Part shown: positions 1-10,412 of the stretch, piece by piece
Layout: each line of letters opens with the position of its first letter
How positions within the stretch are numbered: the first letter of the stretch is position 1
Assembly: GCF_001662075.1 (NCBI RefSeq)
Contig: NZ_LYPL01000009.1
Span: forward strand, 1 to 64,000
Source of the DNA: Rhizobium bangladeshense
GTDB taxonomy: Bacteria; Pseudomonadota; Alphaproteobacteria; Rhizobiales; Rhizobiaceae
DNA: 64,000 bases
Direction: 5' to 3'
The notes under the pieces: model-generated
Told to the model about the DNA's origin: nothing
Database searches by the model: none
Seen by the model: only the letters and a program-made list of their open reading frames with translations
Position numbers and translations under genes: made by a program

Positions 1-2
1 CC

Positions 3-1064
3 TTACAATCTGACCGGCTGGCCGGTGCGCACGCTCTCGTCGGCGGCAAGGCAGATGCGCAGCGACGCCACCGCATCCGCCATATGGCGGTCGAGGTTCA
101 GATCCTCGCGGATCGCCCTCAGCATGAAAGCCTGTTCCAGGTCGCAAAGCGCCTGATGACCGGGCTCGCCCGTCATCCTCATATCCTGGTCTGGCCGGAT
201 GAACTTGCCGTCCGGGCCGGTTTCGGCCGTATGCAGACGGATCACGGAGGTCTTGGTGTGCGTGTCGATGTCGTCGGACTTGGCATTCGGATCCATGACG
301 ATCGACACCGCCCCCTTCGGCGACATTACGTCCTTCACGAAGAAGGCGGTTTCAGAAATCATCGGCCCCCAGCCGGCCTCGTACCAGCCGACCGAACCGT
401 CCTCGAAGAGCACCTGCAGCTGACCGTAATTGTACATCTCCGCAGCGATCTCATCGGAGAGGCGCAGCCCCATGCCGCGCACCTCGACCGCCCTGGCATC
501 GGTGATCTGGCACATGACGTCGATATAATGCACGCCGCAATCGACGATCGGCGAGGTCGTCTGCATCAGCGACTTGTGCGTCGCCCAGGTCGGGCCGCTG
601 GACTGCTGGTTAAGGTTCATGCGGAAGACGTAAGGCGGGCCAAGCTTGCGCGCTTCCTCGATCAGCTTCGTCCAGGATGGGTGATGGCGAAGGATATAGC
701 CGATCACAAGCTTGCGCCCCGCCCTCTTCGCCGCCGCCACGACACGCTCGGCGTCGGCGACGGTGGTCGCCAGCGGCTTTTCCACGAAGGCATGACAGCC
801 TGCCTCGAACGCGGCGACGGCATAATCGGCATGGCTGTCGGAATAGGTGTTGATCGAGCAGAGGTCCGGTTTCAGCTCGGTAAGCGCCGTCATGAAGTCG
901 GGATGAACAGTATAGCCCTGCAGTTCGGGCTCCAGCGCGGGCGTTGAGCGGTTGACGAGACCGACAATCTCGAAACCAGGATTATTATGGTAGGCAAGCG
1001 CATGGCTGCGGCCCATATTGCCGAGGCCGGCTACGAGGACACGGATTGGCTTCTCTTGGTTCAT
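3..1064 (-). CDS. Gfo/Idh/MocA family NAD(P)-dependent oxidoreductase
   Basis: A predicted cytoplasmic sugar dehydrogenase of about 353 residues. The N-terminus carries a Rossmann dinucleotide-binding motif (GLGNMGRSH, residues 10-18), followed by the family's EKPLATT segment, in which the Lys is the usual catalytic residue. An upstream in-frame start exists, but ATG at 1064 is preferred because it gives a normal family N-terminus (MNQEKPIRVLVAG) and a 4-base ATGA overlap with the permease gene before it, which suggests translational coupling. It is the last visible gene of the uptake operon 4331-3, and an ABC ATPase may lie beyond the left edge. The substrate is inferred to be the sugar imported by the neighbouring transporter; the exact reaction cannot be told. 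Confidence 0.87.
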   Translation of the reverse strand: MNQEKPIRVLVAGLGNMGRSHALAYHNNPGFEIVGLVNRSTPALEPELQGYTVHPDFMTALTELKPDLCSINTYSDSHADYAVAAFEAGCHAFVEKPLATTVADAERVVAAAKRAGRKLVIGYILRHHPSWTKLIEEARKLGPPYVFRMNLNQQSSGPTWATHKSLMQTTSPIVDCGVHYIDVMCQITDARAVEVRGMGLRLSDEIAAEMYNYGQLQVLFEDGSVGWYEAGWGPMISETAFFVKDVMSPKGAVSIVMDPNAKSDDIDTHTKTSVIRLHTAETGPDGKFIRPDQDMRMTGEPGHQALCDLEQAFMLRAIREDLNLDRHMADAVASLRICLAADESVRTGQPVRL

Positions 1065-1900
1065 TTGACAGCTCCCGACGTGATGCCACGGATCAGCTGG
1101 CGCGAGAAAATGACGTAAAGGATCAGGATCGGTAGGATTGCGAGCGACAGGGCGGCCAGCACCGCATTCCAATTGGTGACGAATTGGCCGATGAAGATCT
1201 GCGAGCCGAGTGTCACGGTCTTGGTGCTTTCCGCAGGCGCCAGGATCAGCGGGAACCAGAGGTCGTTCCAGATCGGGATCATGGTGAAGACGGCGACCGT
1301 CGCCATGGCCGGGCGCACCAGCGGCAGCACCAGGCGGAAGAAGATCGCATATTCGGAGAGCCCATCGATGCGCCCGGCATTCTTCAGATCGTCAGAAACC
1401 GTGCGCATGAATTCCGACAGAATGAAGATGGCGAGCGGAATGCCCTGTGCGGTATAGACGAGGATCAGCGCCGTCAGCGTATTGACCAGACCGGCCGCTA
1501 CCATGCCCTGCAGGATCGCCACCGTGCCGAGGCGGATCGGAATCATGATGCCGATCGCCATATAGAGCCCAAGCAGCGCATTGCCGCGGAAGCGGTATTC
1601 CGACAGCGCGAAGGCTGCCATGGCGCCGAAGAGCAACACCAGCAGGATCGAGACGATCGTCACGATGAAGCTGTTCTGGAAATAGGTGGCGAAATCGCCC
1701 TGCCCCAGCACCGTCTGGTAGCCGACGAGGCTGAAGGTCGACGGCGTCGGGATCATCAGCGGCTCGCGGAAGATCGAGGCGCGATCCTTGAACGAGTTGA
1801 CGATGGTCAGGAACACCGGAAACAGCGCGACCAGCGTATAGGCGCCGAGCGCCAGATGCACGAGGCCGGTGCGGATGGGAGATGTGCGTGCCTTGGACAT
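1061..1900 (-). CDS. Carbohydrate ABC transporter permease, MalG/UgpE type
   Basis: An inner-membrane permease of 279 residues with an N-terminal helix at about 11-33 and five further hydrophobic segments. The MetI-like domain has the cytoplasmic EAA loop in the region DDLKNAGRIDGLSEYAIFFRLVLPLV, where the permease docks on the ATPase. It is the second of the two permeases of a CUT1-type importer; its partner starts 9 bases upstream and the binding protein follows further upstream. The stop codon overlaps the start of the dehydrogenase gene. Family assignment is firm; the sugar is not known. Confidence 0.9.
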   Translation of the reverse strand: MSKARTSPIRTGLVHLALGAYTLVALFPVFLTIVNSFKDRASIFREPLMIPTPSTFSLVGYQTVLGQGDFATYFQNSFIVTIVSILLVLLFGAMAAFALSEYRFRGNALLGLYMAIGIMIPIRLGTVAILQGMVAAGLVNTLTALILVYTAQGIPLAIFILSEFMRTVSDDLKNAGRIDGLSEYAIFFRLVLPLVRPAMATVAVFTMIPIWNDLWFPLILAPAESTKTVTLGSQIFIGQFVTNWNAVLAALSLAILPILILYVIFSRQLIRGITSGAVK

Positions 1901-1909
1901 GCGCGCTCC

Positions 1910-2857
1910 TCAGAACTGGTAGCGACGCATGCGCCGCTGGATGACGAAGAGATAAAGCGAGACGCCGGCGAGGATGATGAGGAACATCACGGTCGCGATC
2001 GTCGCGCCCATCGAGCGGTCGCCGAGCTGAAGCTGGAAACCGAAGAAGGTGCGGTAGAGCAGCGTGCCGAGAATGTCGGTCGACATGTCAGGCCCGGCAA
2101 GCGCCCCCTGCACGGTGTAGATCAGGTCGAAGGCGTTGAAATTGCCGACGAAGGTCAGGATCGAGATGATGCCGATCGCCGGCAGGATGAGCGGCAGCTT
2201 GATCTTCCAGAACTGCGCCCAGCCGGTGATGCCATCACATTCGGCCGCCTCGATCACCTCTTCGGGAATGCTGAGCAGCGCGGCATAGATCAGCATCATC
2301 GGAATTCCGATATATTGCCAGTTGGAGATCAGCGACACGGCAATTAGCGCCGAGCCCGGCTTGCCGAGCCACGGCGCGAACAGGAATTTCAGGCCGATGA
2401 GATCGAGCATCCAGGGTGCGACACCCCAGATCGGCGACAGGATCAGCTTCCAGATGAAGCCGACAATGACGAAGGAGAGCAGCGTCGGCAGGAATATCGC
2501 CGTGCGGTAGAAGGCGACACCACGCAGCTTCGGCACTGAAAGCAGGGCAGCAAGCGCAATGCCGATCGGATTCTGCACGCACATGTGGATGACGAAGAAG
2601 ATCAGGTTGTTGACGAGCGCGTTCCAGAAATCATGCGCCCAGCGCGGATCGCCGAACAGCACCTTGAAATTCGCCAGGCCGACGAAGGCAGGCTGCCCGT
2701 CGACCGTATTGTAGAGCGAAAGCCTCAGCGTTTCGATGAGCGGCAGCACCATGACGGCGGAATAGACGATCACCGCAGGCAGCATGAAGACGAAGATGTG
2801 CCAGCGCACCGGGCGCTTGATCGGGACGATATCGGCCGCGTTGTCGGTTTCGCTCAT
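1910..2857 (-). CDS. Carbohydrate ABC transporter permease, MalF/UgpA type
   Basis: An inner-membrane permease of 315 residues. A basic N-terminus leads into a first helix at about 23-45, then a periplasmic stretch and five more hydrophobic segments. The EAA-type loop is seen around IPEEVIEAAECDGITGWAQF. It pairs with the MalG-type permease immediately downstream. A 217-bp repeat-bearing gap separates it from the binding-protein gene, so the message may be processed or differentially stable there, as is common when binding protein must exceed permease; that is inference. Confidence 0.9.
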   Translation of the reverse strand: MSETDNAADIVPIKRPVRWHIFVFMLPAVIVYSAVMVLPLIETLRLSLYNTVDGQPAFVGLANFKVLFGDPRWAHDFWNALVNNLIFFVIHMCVQNPIGIALAALLSVPKLRGVAFYRTAIFLPTLLSFVIVGFIWKLILSPIWGVAPWMLDLIGLKFLFAPWLGKPGSALIAVSLISNWQYIGIPMMLIYAALLSIPEEVIEAAECDGITGWAQFWKIKLPLILPAIGIISILTFVGNFNAFDLIYTVQGALAGPDMSTDILGTLLYRTFFGFQLQLGDRSMGATIATVMFLIILAGVSLYLFVIQRRMRRYQF

Positions 2858-2879
2858 GGCTTTTGCCTGTTCTTGTCAC

Positions 2880-3070
2880 TGGCCGCAATCTTGCGGGCGC
2901 AGATGGAAAACGTTGCGCCTCACCCCATCTCTCTGCCGCCTGGGAAGAGAGGGAACGCCCTGCTGAGATGCTCTATCGGGGTGGGAGGTCGCTGCGAGTC
3001 TCCTTCTCCCCGCAAGCGGGGAGAAGGTGGCCGGCAGGCCAGATAAGGGGCTGCAAACGCCGCCCCTCAC
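2880..3070. repeat. Intergenic palindromic repeat, RIME-like
   Basis: This gap between the binding-protein and permease genes holds a perfect 12-bp stem with a 2-base loop (arms 3002-3013 and 3016-3027, core CTTCTCCCCGC) and a degenerate GC-rich second part. The same CTTCTCCCC/GGGGAGAAG core recurs near 15589-15609 and 55530-55735. It resembles the rhizobial intergenic mosaic elements (RIME). On the minus strand it would form a hairpin 3' of the binding-protein cistron. Confidence 0.6.
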
Positions 3071-3074
3071 CACA

Positions 3075-4331
3075 TCACTTTGCCGGCTTGTACCAGCTGT
3101 CGAGGCCCTTCTGCAGCTTCTCGGCAGCAACCTGCGGCGTATCCGTGCCGTTGATCACATTGGCCGATTCGACCCAGGTCTCGTTTTCGAGGTTCGGCGT
3201 GCCGCGCGACAGGATCTGGTAGGTCGAACGCACGGTCGACTTGTACGGGCCGCGCCAGGAGACGAACTCCTGAGCGAGCGGATCGGACATCTTCACCGGA
3301 GTGGAGTTCAGGCTGAAGAAGCCCGGCAGCGCATTGGCATAGGTATCGGCGAATTCAGGCGAAGCGACCCAGCTAAGGAACTTCTTGACTTCCTCGGGGT
3401 GCGTGCTCTTCGCATTCAGAGCGACACCGATATCCGGATGGTCGGAGATGTAGCCTTGATCGCCGGCCTTCGGAACCGGCGGCGGGAAGGCGCCCATCTT
3501 GAACTGCGCCTGCGTGTTGAAGAGCGCGATTTCCCACGAACCGGCCGGATAGATCGCGGCGCGGCCGAGCGTGAAGAGATTCTGGCTGTCCGCATAGGTC
3601 TGGGCTTCGAAACCGTCGCCGAGATAGGGTTTCCACTTGGCAAGCTCTTCGAAGGGCTTGACCCATTCGGGATCGGTCAGCTTCTGCTTGCCTGCGATGA
3701 GCGCTTCGCGGCCCTCTTCACCCTTCCAGTAGTTCGGGCCGATGTTCTGGTAGCCCATGGTCGCGGCTTCCCAGAGATCCTTCGTGCCCATGGCGAGCGG
3801 AATATAGGTGCCATCCGCCTTGATCTTGTCGAGCGCTGCGTAGAACTCGTCCTGCGTCTTCGGCACGGAGATGCCGAGTTTGTCGAAGGCATCCTTGTTG
3901 TAGATGAAACCGTGAATGACTGAAGCCATCGGCACGCAGAAGGTCGACTTGCCGTCGTCGGTCGTCCAGGCGGCCTTGGCGACCGGCGAGAAATTCTCCA
4001 TGCCCGGCAGGCTGGTGATGTCGACGAGCTGCTTCTTGTTGTAGAGTTCGAGCGAGGTGAACGGGCGGCAGGTGATAATGTCGCCCGCGGAGCCGGCATC
4101 GAGCTTGGCGTTCAGTGAAGCATTGTATTCGGTCGGCGCGGTCGGCGAGAAGACGACCTTGATGCCGGGATTTTTGGCTTCGAACGCCGGGATGATCTTC
4201 TCCTGCCAGATCTGCAAGTCGTCGTTACGCCAGCTTTCGATCGTCAGCGTGACGTCGGCGGCCTGGACGAGACCTGCTGAGCTCAGCAGGCTTGAGGCAA
4301 GCAGCAGACTTTTCAGAGCAGTGTTTTTCAT
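3075..4331 (-). CDS. Extracellular sugar-binding protein of the ABC importer (family 1 SBP)
   Basis: A 418-residue periplasmic solute-binding protein. It has a typical Sec signal peptide (MKNTALKSLLLASSLLSSAG, cut after VQA or AADV near residue 25) and a two-lobe family 1 SBP fold signature (the segment ending with DIGVALNAKSTHPEEVKKFL). The start is well placed: a GGAGAGGG Shine-Dalgarno lies just before ATG at 4331. It is the first gene of the uptake operon and is divergent from the sugar kinase. The kinase resembles N-acetylglucosamine kinases, so an amino sugar or short oligosaccharide is a reasonable but unproven substrate. Confidence 0.9.
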   Translation of the reverse strand: MKNTALKSLLLASSLLSSAGLVQAADVTLTIESWRNDDLQIWQEKIIPAFEAKNPGIKVVFSPTAPTEYNASLNAKLDAGSAGDIITCRPFTSLELYNKKQLVDITSLPGMENFSPVAKAAWTTDDGKSTFCVPMASVIHGFIYNKDAFDKLGISVPKTQDEFYAALDKIKADGTYIPLAMGTKDLWEAATMGYQNIGPNYWKGEEGREALIAGKQKLTDPEWVKPFEELAKWKPYLGDGFEAQTYADSQNLFTLGRAAIYPAGSWEIALFNTQAQFKMGAFPPPVPKAGDQGYISDHPDIGVALNAKSTHPEEVKKFLSWVASPEFADTYANALPGFFSLNSTPVKMSDPLAQEFVSWRGPYKSTVRSTYQILSRGTPNLENETWVESANVINGTDTPQVAAEKLQKGLDSWYKPAK

Positions 4332-4421
4332 TTCCCTCTCCTGTTTTTAGCACCCGAAGGCGCCGTTTTGATCTGAAACAAGCAATTGGCGCGTCTGAGG
4401 AAACACCCAATGCCCCTTGGA

Positions 4422-4444
4422 GGGCCGCCAGCGACTGGCGGCCC
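4422..4444. other. 10-bp hairpin in the leader of the binding-protein gene
   Basis: A perfect 10-bp stem, GGGCCGCCAG and CTGGCGGCCC, with a 3-base loop lies about 90 bases 5' of the binding-protein start. It has no T-run in the minus direction. It may be an mRNA stability or attenuation structure, or simply a repeat remnant. Confidence 0.4.
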
Positions 4445-4667
4445 CGAAAGCTCGACGGACCGAAAGCGGGATTGCCTGCGGTCGGACTGCGCCCTGGCAT
4501 GATGGCCGGGCGCGGCGAATGAAGTGGGAAAGCCGATAGACCCCTGAATTCGCCATCGGCTTAGCAAGCCGACGGGCCATTCTCTGATCATCCTCGAAGC
4601 GGCCCGGCTTAACTTTACTGCCGGTTTTCGCGGGCTTCGAACTGCTGTTCCCTTTACCGAATTAAGT

Positions 4668-4808
4668 CCAAAAAAATACCAATTGTCCAGCCGAATTTTA
4701 ACTTTTTAGCTTCCGAAAATTCATTTTAAAATTTTACCGAACAAAATCAAATAGATAAAAAGATCGACTTTTGCGACCATCCCCACTTGGTAAATGGTAT
4801 TTTTTTGG
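4668..4808. promoter_or_regulatory. Divergent promoter region with a perfect 14-bp inverted repeat, probable GntR operator pair
   Basis: CCAAAAAAATACCA (4668-4681) and its exact reverse complement TGGTATTTTTTTGG (4795-4808) flank an AT-rich stretch between the divergent binding-protein and kinase genes. Extra TGGTA half-sites follow the second copy. HutC/NagR-type GntR regulators with a UTRA domain bind sites built on TGGTAT/ATACCA halves, and such a regulator is encoded two genes away (5732-6496). The pair is placed so that one site sits near each promoter. Binding is inferred. Confidence 0.55.
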
Positions 4809-4850
4809 TATTGTAGGAAAAACCAAGGGGAACGGCGTATCGGAGGGCCG

Positions 4851-5735
4851 ATGACGGAGCTTGCAATCGGCATAGACGGCGGCGGAACGAGCTGCCGGGC
4901 AGCGGTCGCGGATAAAGACGGCAACATTCTCGGCCGCGGCAAGGCAGGTCCTGCCAACATCCTGTCCGACCTGGAAAACTCTCTTCTCAACATCGTCGAA
5001 TCCGCCCAGCAAGCGCTCGGCGACGCGGGTCTCGACGCCGAAGTCGTTACCTCCGTTGTATCGGTCGTCGGCGTCGCGGGCGCCAATGTCACGGACTACG
5101 GCCAACGAATCGAAAAAGCTCTGCCCTTTGCCGAAGGCCGTGTCGTCACCGATGCCTTGATCTCCCTGCAAGGAGCGCTCGGCGATGCCGACGGCATCGT
5201 TGGCGCCTTCGGCACTGGCTCGGTTTACAATGCGCGTAGGGGCGGCCGGATGAATGGCATCGGCGGCTGGGGCTTCATCGTCGGCGACCAGGCAAGCGGC
5301 GCCCGCCTGGGCCGCGACCTCATGGAGCGGTCGCTGCTCGCCCATGACAGAGTGCGCCCGGCATCGCCGGTCACAGAAGCGGTCATGGCCGAATATGGGG
5401 ACGATCCGGAGCGGATCGTCAATTTCGCCCATACGGCACGACCGACGGATTTCGCCCGTTACGCGCCTATGGTCTTCAGACATGCGGCCGAGGGCGATGC
5501 CGTTGCGGTCGACATCGTCAGGGATGCCGCAACGGCGATCGGCGAAAGCCTCGATGCACTGCTCTGGCCGGAATGCCCGTCCATCTGCCTGCTCGGCGGC
5601 CTTGCGGAAGCCTATGAGCCTTGGCTTTCGGAACGCTACAAGCCGCTTCTCGCCAAGCCGAAGAACGACGCGTTGCAGGGCGCGGTGGAACTTGCGGTGA
5701 AGCTCCTGAATGATCGGCAGAGAGGTGCGGCATGA
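4851..5735 (+). CDS. Sugar kinase, BadF/BadG/BcrA/BcrD ATPase family (N-acetylglucosamine kinase-like)
   Basis: An ASKHA-fold cytoplasmic kinase of about 294 residues. The phosphate-1 loop AIGIDGGGTSCRAAV lies at residues 4-18. GAFGTGSVYN is the phosphate-2 type loop and LLGGLAEAYEPWL the adenosine loop. The chosen ATG has a CGGAGGG Shine-Dalgarno 7 bases upstream; a longer in-frame start would run through the operator-like repeat. The family contains eukaryotic and bacterial N-acetylglucosamine kinases, so phosphorylation of the imported (amino) sugar is the likely role. It overlaps the regulator gene by ATGA, so the two are probably co-translated. Confidence 0.85.
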   Translation: MTELAIGIDGGGTSCRAAVADKDGNILGRGKAGPANILSDLENSLLNIVESAQQALGDAGLDAEVVTSVVSVVGVAGANVTDYGQRIEKALPFAEGRVVTDALISLQGALGDADGIVGAFGTGSVYNARRGGRMNGIGGWGFIVGDQASGARLGRDLMERSLLAHDRVRPASPVTEAVMAEYGDDPERIVNFAHTARPTDFARYAPMVFRHAAEGDAVAVDIVRDAATAIGESLDALLWPECPSICLLGGLAEAYEPWLSERYKPLLAKPKNDALQGAVELAVKLLNDRQRGAA

Positions 5736-6496
5736 CCGACGACCTCGCCACCCTCCTGTCCCTGCAGCGCCTGCAGGCGGCCGGCACAGGCCCCCTCTAT
5801 GTGAAGCTGCGCCGCACGCTCGAAGAAGCCGTGCGCACCGGCACGCTCGGCCACGGCGATGCGCTGCCGCCAGAGCGCGACATCGCCGAATTTGCTGCCG
5901 TCAGCCGCGTCACCGTGCGCAAGGCGATCGACGAGCTCGTTGCCGACGGCCTGCTGGTGCGCCGCCATGGCTCGGGCACCTTCGTTGCCAAGCCGGTCTC
6001 CAAAGTCGAGCAACGCCTGTCACAGCTCACCTCCTTCACCGAGGACATGGCGCGCCGCGGCATGTCCTCCCGCTCCGAATGGCTGCACAAGGGCGTCCAT
6101 ACCCCCTCGCCGGATGAGATGATGATCCTCGGCCTCGGCACCGACGTGAAGGTTTCGCGCCTTTCGCGCCTGCGCATTGCCGACGACCAGCCGCTGGCGA
6201 TCGAGAATGCCAGCGTCTCCGGCGAATTCCTGCCCGATCCGTCGGTCGTCACCAATTCGCTCTACGCCGAACTCGAACGCCTCAACGTCCGTCCGGTGCG
6301 CGCAGTGCAGCGCATTTCAGCAACCAACATGAAAGAAGCCGACGCCCAGCTTCTCGGCGTCCCCATCGGCGCCGCCGGCCTGTCGATCGAGCGCATCTCC
6401 TATCTCGGCTCCGGCCGCGCCGTCGAATTCACCCGCTCGCTTTATCGCGGTGACGCTTATGATTTCGTCGCGGAACTGACGATCGGAGCGGCGTAG
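5732..6496 (+). CDS. GntR-family regulator with UTRA ligand domain (HutC/NagR subfamily)
   Basis: A 254-residue transcription factor. The winged helix (about residues 18-85) has the family signature with recognition helix in VSRVTVRKAIDELVADGLL, followed by RRHGSGTFVA. The rest (about 100-250) is a UTRA effector-binding domain, seen in the VSRLSRLRIADDQPLAIE and SLSIERISYLGSGRAVEF-like segments. NagR-type members respond to phosphorylated amino sugars; the adjacent kinase would make such an effector. It is a likely repressor of both divergent transcripts through the 14-bp inverted repeats at 4668-4808. The role in this locus is inferred. Confidence 0.9.
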   Translation: MTDDLATLLSLQRLQAAGTGPLYVKLRRTLEEAVRTGTLGHGDALPPERDIAEFAAVSRVTVRKAIDELVADGLLVRRHGSGTFVAKPVSKVEQRLSQLTSFTEDMARRGMSSRSEWLHKGVHTPSPDEMMILGLGTDVKVSRLSRLRIADDQPLAIENASVSGEFLPDPSVVTNSLYAELERLNVRPVRAVQRISATNMKEADAQLLGVPIGAAGLSIERISYLGSGRAVEFTRSLYRGDAYDFVAELTIGAA

Positions 6497-6530
6497 GCCG
6501 GCGCATATAATCGCGCAATATCAAAAATAT

Positions 6531-6561
6531 GAAGCCGGAAAGTGAATCACTTTCCGGCTTC
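6531..6561. terminator. Bidirectional terminator between the GntR gene and metH
   Basis: A 14-bp perfect stem (GAAGCCGGAAAGTG and CACTTTCCGGCTTC) with a 3-base loop sits in the 78-bp gap between two convergent genes. T-rich or A-rich sequence on both sides suits termination in both directions. Confidence 0.7.
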
Positions 6562-6574
6562 AATGTCTCTTGAT

Positions 6575-9500
6575 TCATTGCATTAAGAACGACGGAAACT
6601 CCGCGGCGTCCTCGATCTCCTCGTCCGTCTTGCGCGGCACATAATTGAGCACCGGTCCGAGCCAACGCTCGACTTCGGAAACTTCCATGCCCTTGCGTTT
6701 GGCATAGTCTTCCACCTGATCGCGCTCCACCTTGGCGACCCCGAAATAATAGGAGTCGGGGTGGCCGATATAGAGGCCGGATACGGACGAACCGGGCCAC
6801 ATCGCATAGCTCTCCGTCAGCTTCACGCCTGCGGCATGTTCCGCATCGAGCAGCTTGAAGAGCGTCTTTTTCTCGGTGTGATCGGGCTGAGCGGGATAGC
6901 CTGGCGCCGGACGGATGCCGGCATAGGCTTCGCCGATGAGGTCCTCGTTGCTGAGGTGCTCATCCCTCGCATAACCCCAATATTCGCGACGCACCTGCTC
7001 ATGCATGCGCTCGGCAAAGGCTTCGGCGAAACGGTCGGCCAGCGCCTTGACGAGGATCGAGGAATAGTCGTCGTTCGCCCGTTCGAACCGTTCGGCGATG
7101 GCGATCTCCTCGATGCCTGATGTCACCACGAAGCCGCCGACATAATCCTGCACGCCGCTTGCGACCGGGGCGACGAAATCGGAGAGCGCCACATTCGCCC
7201 GCCCGTCCCGCTTCGAAAGCTGCTGGCGCAAGGTGTAGAAGGTGGCAAGCTCCTGGCTGCGGTTCTCGTCGGTAAACAGGCGGATATCGTCGCCGACGGC
7301 ACCGGCCGGCCAGAAGCCTATGACGGCGCGCGGACGGAACCACTTCTCGTCGATGATCTTCTTCAGCATCGCCTGCGCATCGGCCCACAGCGCACGCGCC
7401 GCTTCGCCCTGTTTCTCGTCTTCCAGAATGGCGGGGAAGCGGCCGCGCAGCTCCCAGGTCTGGAAGAACGGCGTCCAGTCGATATACCGCGCAAGCTCCG
7501 CCAGATCGTAATCCTCAAACACCCGGGTGCCGAAGAACTGCGGCTTCGTCGGCTGGTAGGCCGACCAGTCGATCTTATGGGAATTCTCACGCGCCCGCGG
7601 CAATGGCAGCCGCACCTTCTCGGCTTCGCTGCGCGCATGGGCGGCCGCCACCTTGGCATATTCGGCTCTTGTATCGTCGACATACCCCTGGCGCGTCTCC
7701 GGCGACAGCAGCGCCGAGACGACGCCGACAGCGCGGCTCGCATCGGTGACGTAGATTGCCTGGCCTTTGTTGTAGCCTGGATGAATCTTCACCGCCGTAT
7801 GCACGCGGCTGGTCGTCGCTCCGCCGATCAGCAGCGGGATTTCAAAGCCCTGCCGTTCCATTTCCGCCGCGACATGCACCATCTCATCGAGCGACGGCGT
7901 GATCAGGCCGGAAAGGCCGATGACATCGACCTTCTCGGCGATCGCCGTTTCCAGGATCTTCGTCGCCGGCACCATGACGCCGAGGTCGACGATCTCGTAA
8001 TTATTGCAGGCGAGCACGACGCCGACGATGTTCTTGCCGATATCGTGCACGTCGCCCTTGACCGTCGCCATCAGGATCTTGCCGGCCGACTGCCGCTCTT
8101 CGCCGCCGTTGAGGCGCTTCTCCTCTTCCATATAGGGCAGCAGCACGGCGACCGCCTGCTTCATCACGCGTGCCGACTTGACCACCTGCGGCAGGAACAT
8201 CTTGCCCGAGCCGAAGAGATCGCCGACGACGTTCATGCCGGCCATCAGGGGGCCTTCGATAACATGCAGCGGCCGGGCGGCCTGCTGGCGGGCCTCCTCG
8301 GTATCGGCTTCGATAAATTCGGTGATGCCGTTGACCAGCGCGTGTTCGAGGCGCTTCTCGACGCTCCATTCGCGCCAGGAGAGGTCCTGAACGCGGCCTT
8401 CCCTTGCACCGGCGCCACGGAACCGCTCGGCCACTTCAAGCAGCCGCTCGGTGCCGTCGGGCCGGCGGTTCAGCACCACGTCCTCGCAGGCCTCGCGGAG
8501 TTCGGGGTCGATATTGTCGTAAACCGCCAGCTGGCCGGCATTGACGATGCCCATGTCCATGCCCGCCTGGATGGCGTGGTAGAGAAACACGGCGTGCATC
8601 GCCTCGCGTACCGGCTCGTTGCCGCGGAACGAGAAGGATAGGTTCGACACGCCGCCGGAGATATGGACGAGCGGCATGCGCTGACGGATCGTCCGCGTCG
8701 CCTCGATGAAGTCGACGCCGTAATTATTGTGCTCTTCGATGCCGGTCGCCACCGCAAAGATGTTCGGGTCGAAGATGATGTCCTCGGGCGGGAAACCGAT
8801 CTTTTCGGTCAAAAGCTTATAGGCGCGCGTGCAGATTTCCACCTTGCGGTCGTAATTATCCGCCTGCCCGGTCTCGTCGAAGGCCATGACGACGACGGCA
8901 GCGCCGTAATTGTGCAGCAGCCGCGCCTGGGCGAGGAAATTCTCCTCGCCTTCCTTCAGCGAGATCGAGTTGACGATCGCCTTGCCCTGCACGCGCTTCA
9001 GGCCGGCTTCGATGATCGAGAATTTCGAGCTGTCGATCATCACGGGCACGCGGGCGATATCGGGCTCGGCGGCGATCAGGTTCAAGAATTCGACCATCGC
9101 CTTTTCCGAATCGATCAGGCCCTCGTCCATGTTGATGTCGATCACCTGCGCGCCGTTTTCGACCTGATCGCGGGCGACATCGAGCGCTGCCGTGTAATCG
9201 GCATTGGTGATCAGCTTGCGGAACTTCGCCGAGCCGGTGACGTTGGTGCGCTCGCCGACATTGACGAAGGGAATGTCCTTGGTGAGCTCGAAGGGTTCGA
9301 GGCCCGACAGCGACATGAAGGGACGATGCTCGGGAATCGGCCGCGGTTTATACTTGGCGACAGTCTCGGCAATCGCTCTGATATGCTCAGGCGTCGAGCC
9401 GCAGCAGCCGCCGACGATATTGACGAGGCCCTCGCGGGCGAAGCTATCGATCTGCGCCGCCATCAGCTCCGGCGTTTCGTCATACTGGCCGAACTCGTTC

Positions 9501-10372
9501 GGCAGGCCGGCGTTCGGATAGGCGCAGATGAAGGTGTCGGCGACGCCGGAAAGCTCCTGCAGATGCGGGCGCATCGCATTGGCGCCGAGCGCGCAGTTCA
9601 GCCCGATCGTGAAGGGATTGGCGTGGCGCACCGAGTTCCAGAAGGCGGTCGGCGTCTGGCCGGACAGCGTGCGGCCGGAAAGGTCGGTGATCGTGCCGGA
9701 GATCATCACCGGCAGGCGCACGCCCTTGGCCTCGAAGCGCTCCTCGCAGGCGAAGATCGCCGCCTTGGCGTTCAGCGTGTCGAAGATCGTCTCGATCAGG
9801 ATGATGTCGGCGCCGCCGTCGATCAGACCGTCGATCTGCTCGCCATAGGCGGAACGCAGATCGTCGAAGGTGACGGCGCGGAATCCGGGATTGTTGACGT
9901 CTGGCGAGATCGAGGCGGTGCGGTTGGTCGGGCCGATGGCGCCGGCGACGAAGCGGCGGCGGCCGTCCTCGCGCTCGGCGCGCAGTGCCGCGCGGCGGAC
10001 GATCTCGGCGCCCTCCTTGTTGAGGTCGTAGACCGCATTTTCCATCTCGTAATCGGCTTGCGCGATGCGGGTCGAGGAGAAGGTGTTGGTCTCGAGAATA
10101 TCGGCGCCGGCCTTGGCGTAGCGGTAATGGATCTCTTCGATCGCATCCGGCTGGGTCAGGATCAGAAGGTCGTTATTGCCTTTCTGATGGCAGGCGCAGC
10201 CGATGAATCGGGTGCCGCGGAACTGGTCTTCGTCATAGCCGAGCCCCTGGATCTGCGTGCCCATGGCGCCGTCGAGGACGAGGATGCGTTCGCTCGCGGC
10301 TTTGCGCAGCGCTGCGAAAACTTCATTGCCGTCACGCTTGCCCGTTTCCGGACCAAAGAGGTTGTCAAACAC
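6575..10372 (-). CDS. metH: Cobalamin-dependent methionine synthase
   Basis: It transfers a methyl group from 5-methyltetrahydrofolate to homocysteine, giving methionine and tetrahydrofolate. At about 1265 residues it has the full four-module length. The homocysteine-binding barrel (about 1-335) ends in the zinc motif [11 protein letters not shown] near residue 319. The pterin-binding barrel follows (about 350-620). The B12 module carries [11 protein letters not shown] with the cobalt-ligand His near residue 775. The C-terminal AdoMet activation domain contains [12 protein letters not shown]. The GTG start at 10372 is preferred to an upstream ATG because AAGGAG precedes it by 6 bases and it gives the rhizobial-type [10 protein letters not shown]-terminus. 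It appears monocistronic. Confidence 0.97.
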   Translation of the reverse strand: MFDNLFGPETGKRDGNEVFAALRKAASERILVLDGAMGTQIQGLGYDEDQFRGTRFIGCACHQKGNNDLLILTQPDAIEEIHYRYAKAGADILETNTFSSTRIAQADYEMENAVYDLNKEGAEIVRRAALRAEREDGRRRFVAGAIGPTNRTASISPDVNNPGFRAVTFDDLRSAYGEQIDGLIDGGADIILIETIFDTLNAKAAIFACEERFEAKGVRLPVMISGTITDLSGRTLSGQTPTAFWNSVRHANPFTIGLNCALGANAMRPHLQELSGVADTFICAYPNAGLPNEFGQYDETPELMAAQIDSFAREGLVNIVGGCCGSTPEHIRAIAETVAKYKPRPIPEHRPFMSLSGLEPFELTKDIPFVNVGERTNVTGSAKFRKLITNADYTAALDVARDQVENGAQVIDINMDEGLIDSEKAMVEFLNLIAAEPDIARVPVMIDSSKFSIIEAGLKRVQGKAIVNSISLKEGEENFLAQARLLHNYGAAVVVMAFDETGQADNYDRKVEICTRAYKLLTEKIGFPPEDIIFDPNIFAVATGIEEHNNYGVDFIEATRTIRQRMPLVHISGGVSNLSFSFRGNEPVREAMHAVFLYHAIQAGMDMGIVNAGQLAVYDNIDPELREACEDVVLNRRPDGTERLLEVAERFRGAGAREGRVQDLSWREWSVEKRLEHALVNGITEFIEADTEEARQQAARPLHVIEGPLMAGMNVVGDLFGSGKMFLPQVVKSARVMKQAVAVLLPYMEEEKRLNGGEERQSAGKILMATVKGDVHDIGKNIVGVVLACNNYEIVDLGVMVPATKILETAIAEKVDVIGLSGLITPSLDEMVHVAAEMERQGFEIPLLIGGATTSRVHTAVKIHPGYNKGQAIYVTDASRAVGVVSALLSPETRQGYVDDTRAEYAKVAAAHARSEAEKVRLPLPRARENSHKIDWSAYQPTKPQFFGTRVFEDYDLAELARYIDWTPFFQTWELRGRFPAILEDEKQGEAARALWADAQAMLKKIIDEKWFRPRAVIGFWPAGAVGDDIRLFTDENRSQELATFYTLRQQLSKRDGRANVALSDFVAPVASGVQDYVGGFVVTSGIEEIAIAERFERANDDYSSILVKALADRFAEAFAERMHEQVRREYWGYARDEHLSNEDLIGEAYAGIRPAPGYPAQPDHTEKKTLFKLLDAEHAAGVKLTESYAMWPGSSVSGLYIGHPDSYYFGVAKVERDQVEDYAKRKGMEVSEVERWLGPVLNYVPRKTDEEIEDAAEFPSFLMQ

Positions 10373-10412
10373 GGGAGGCTCCTTGACGTCGTAAGACCAG
10401 ACAGTCCAAATC

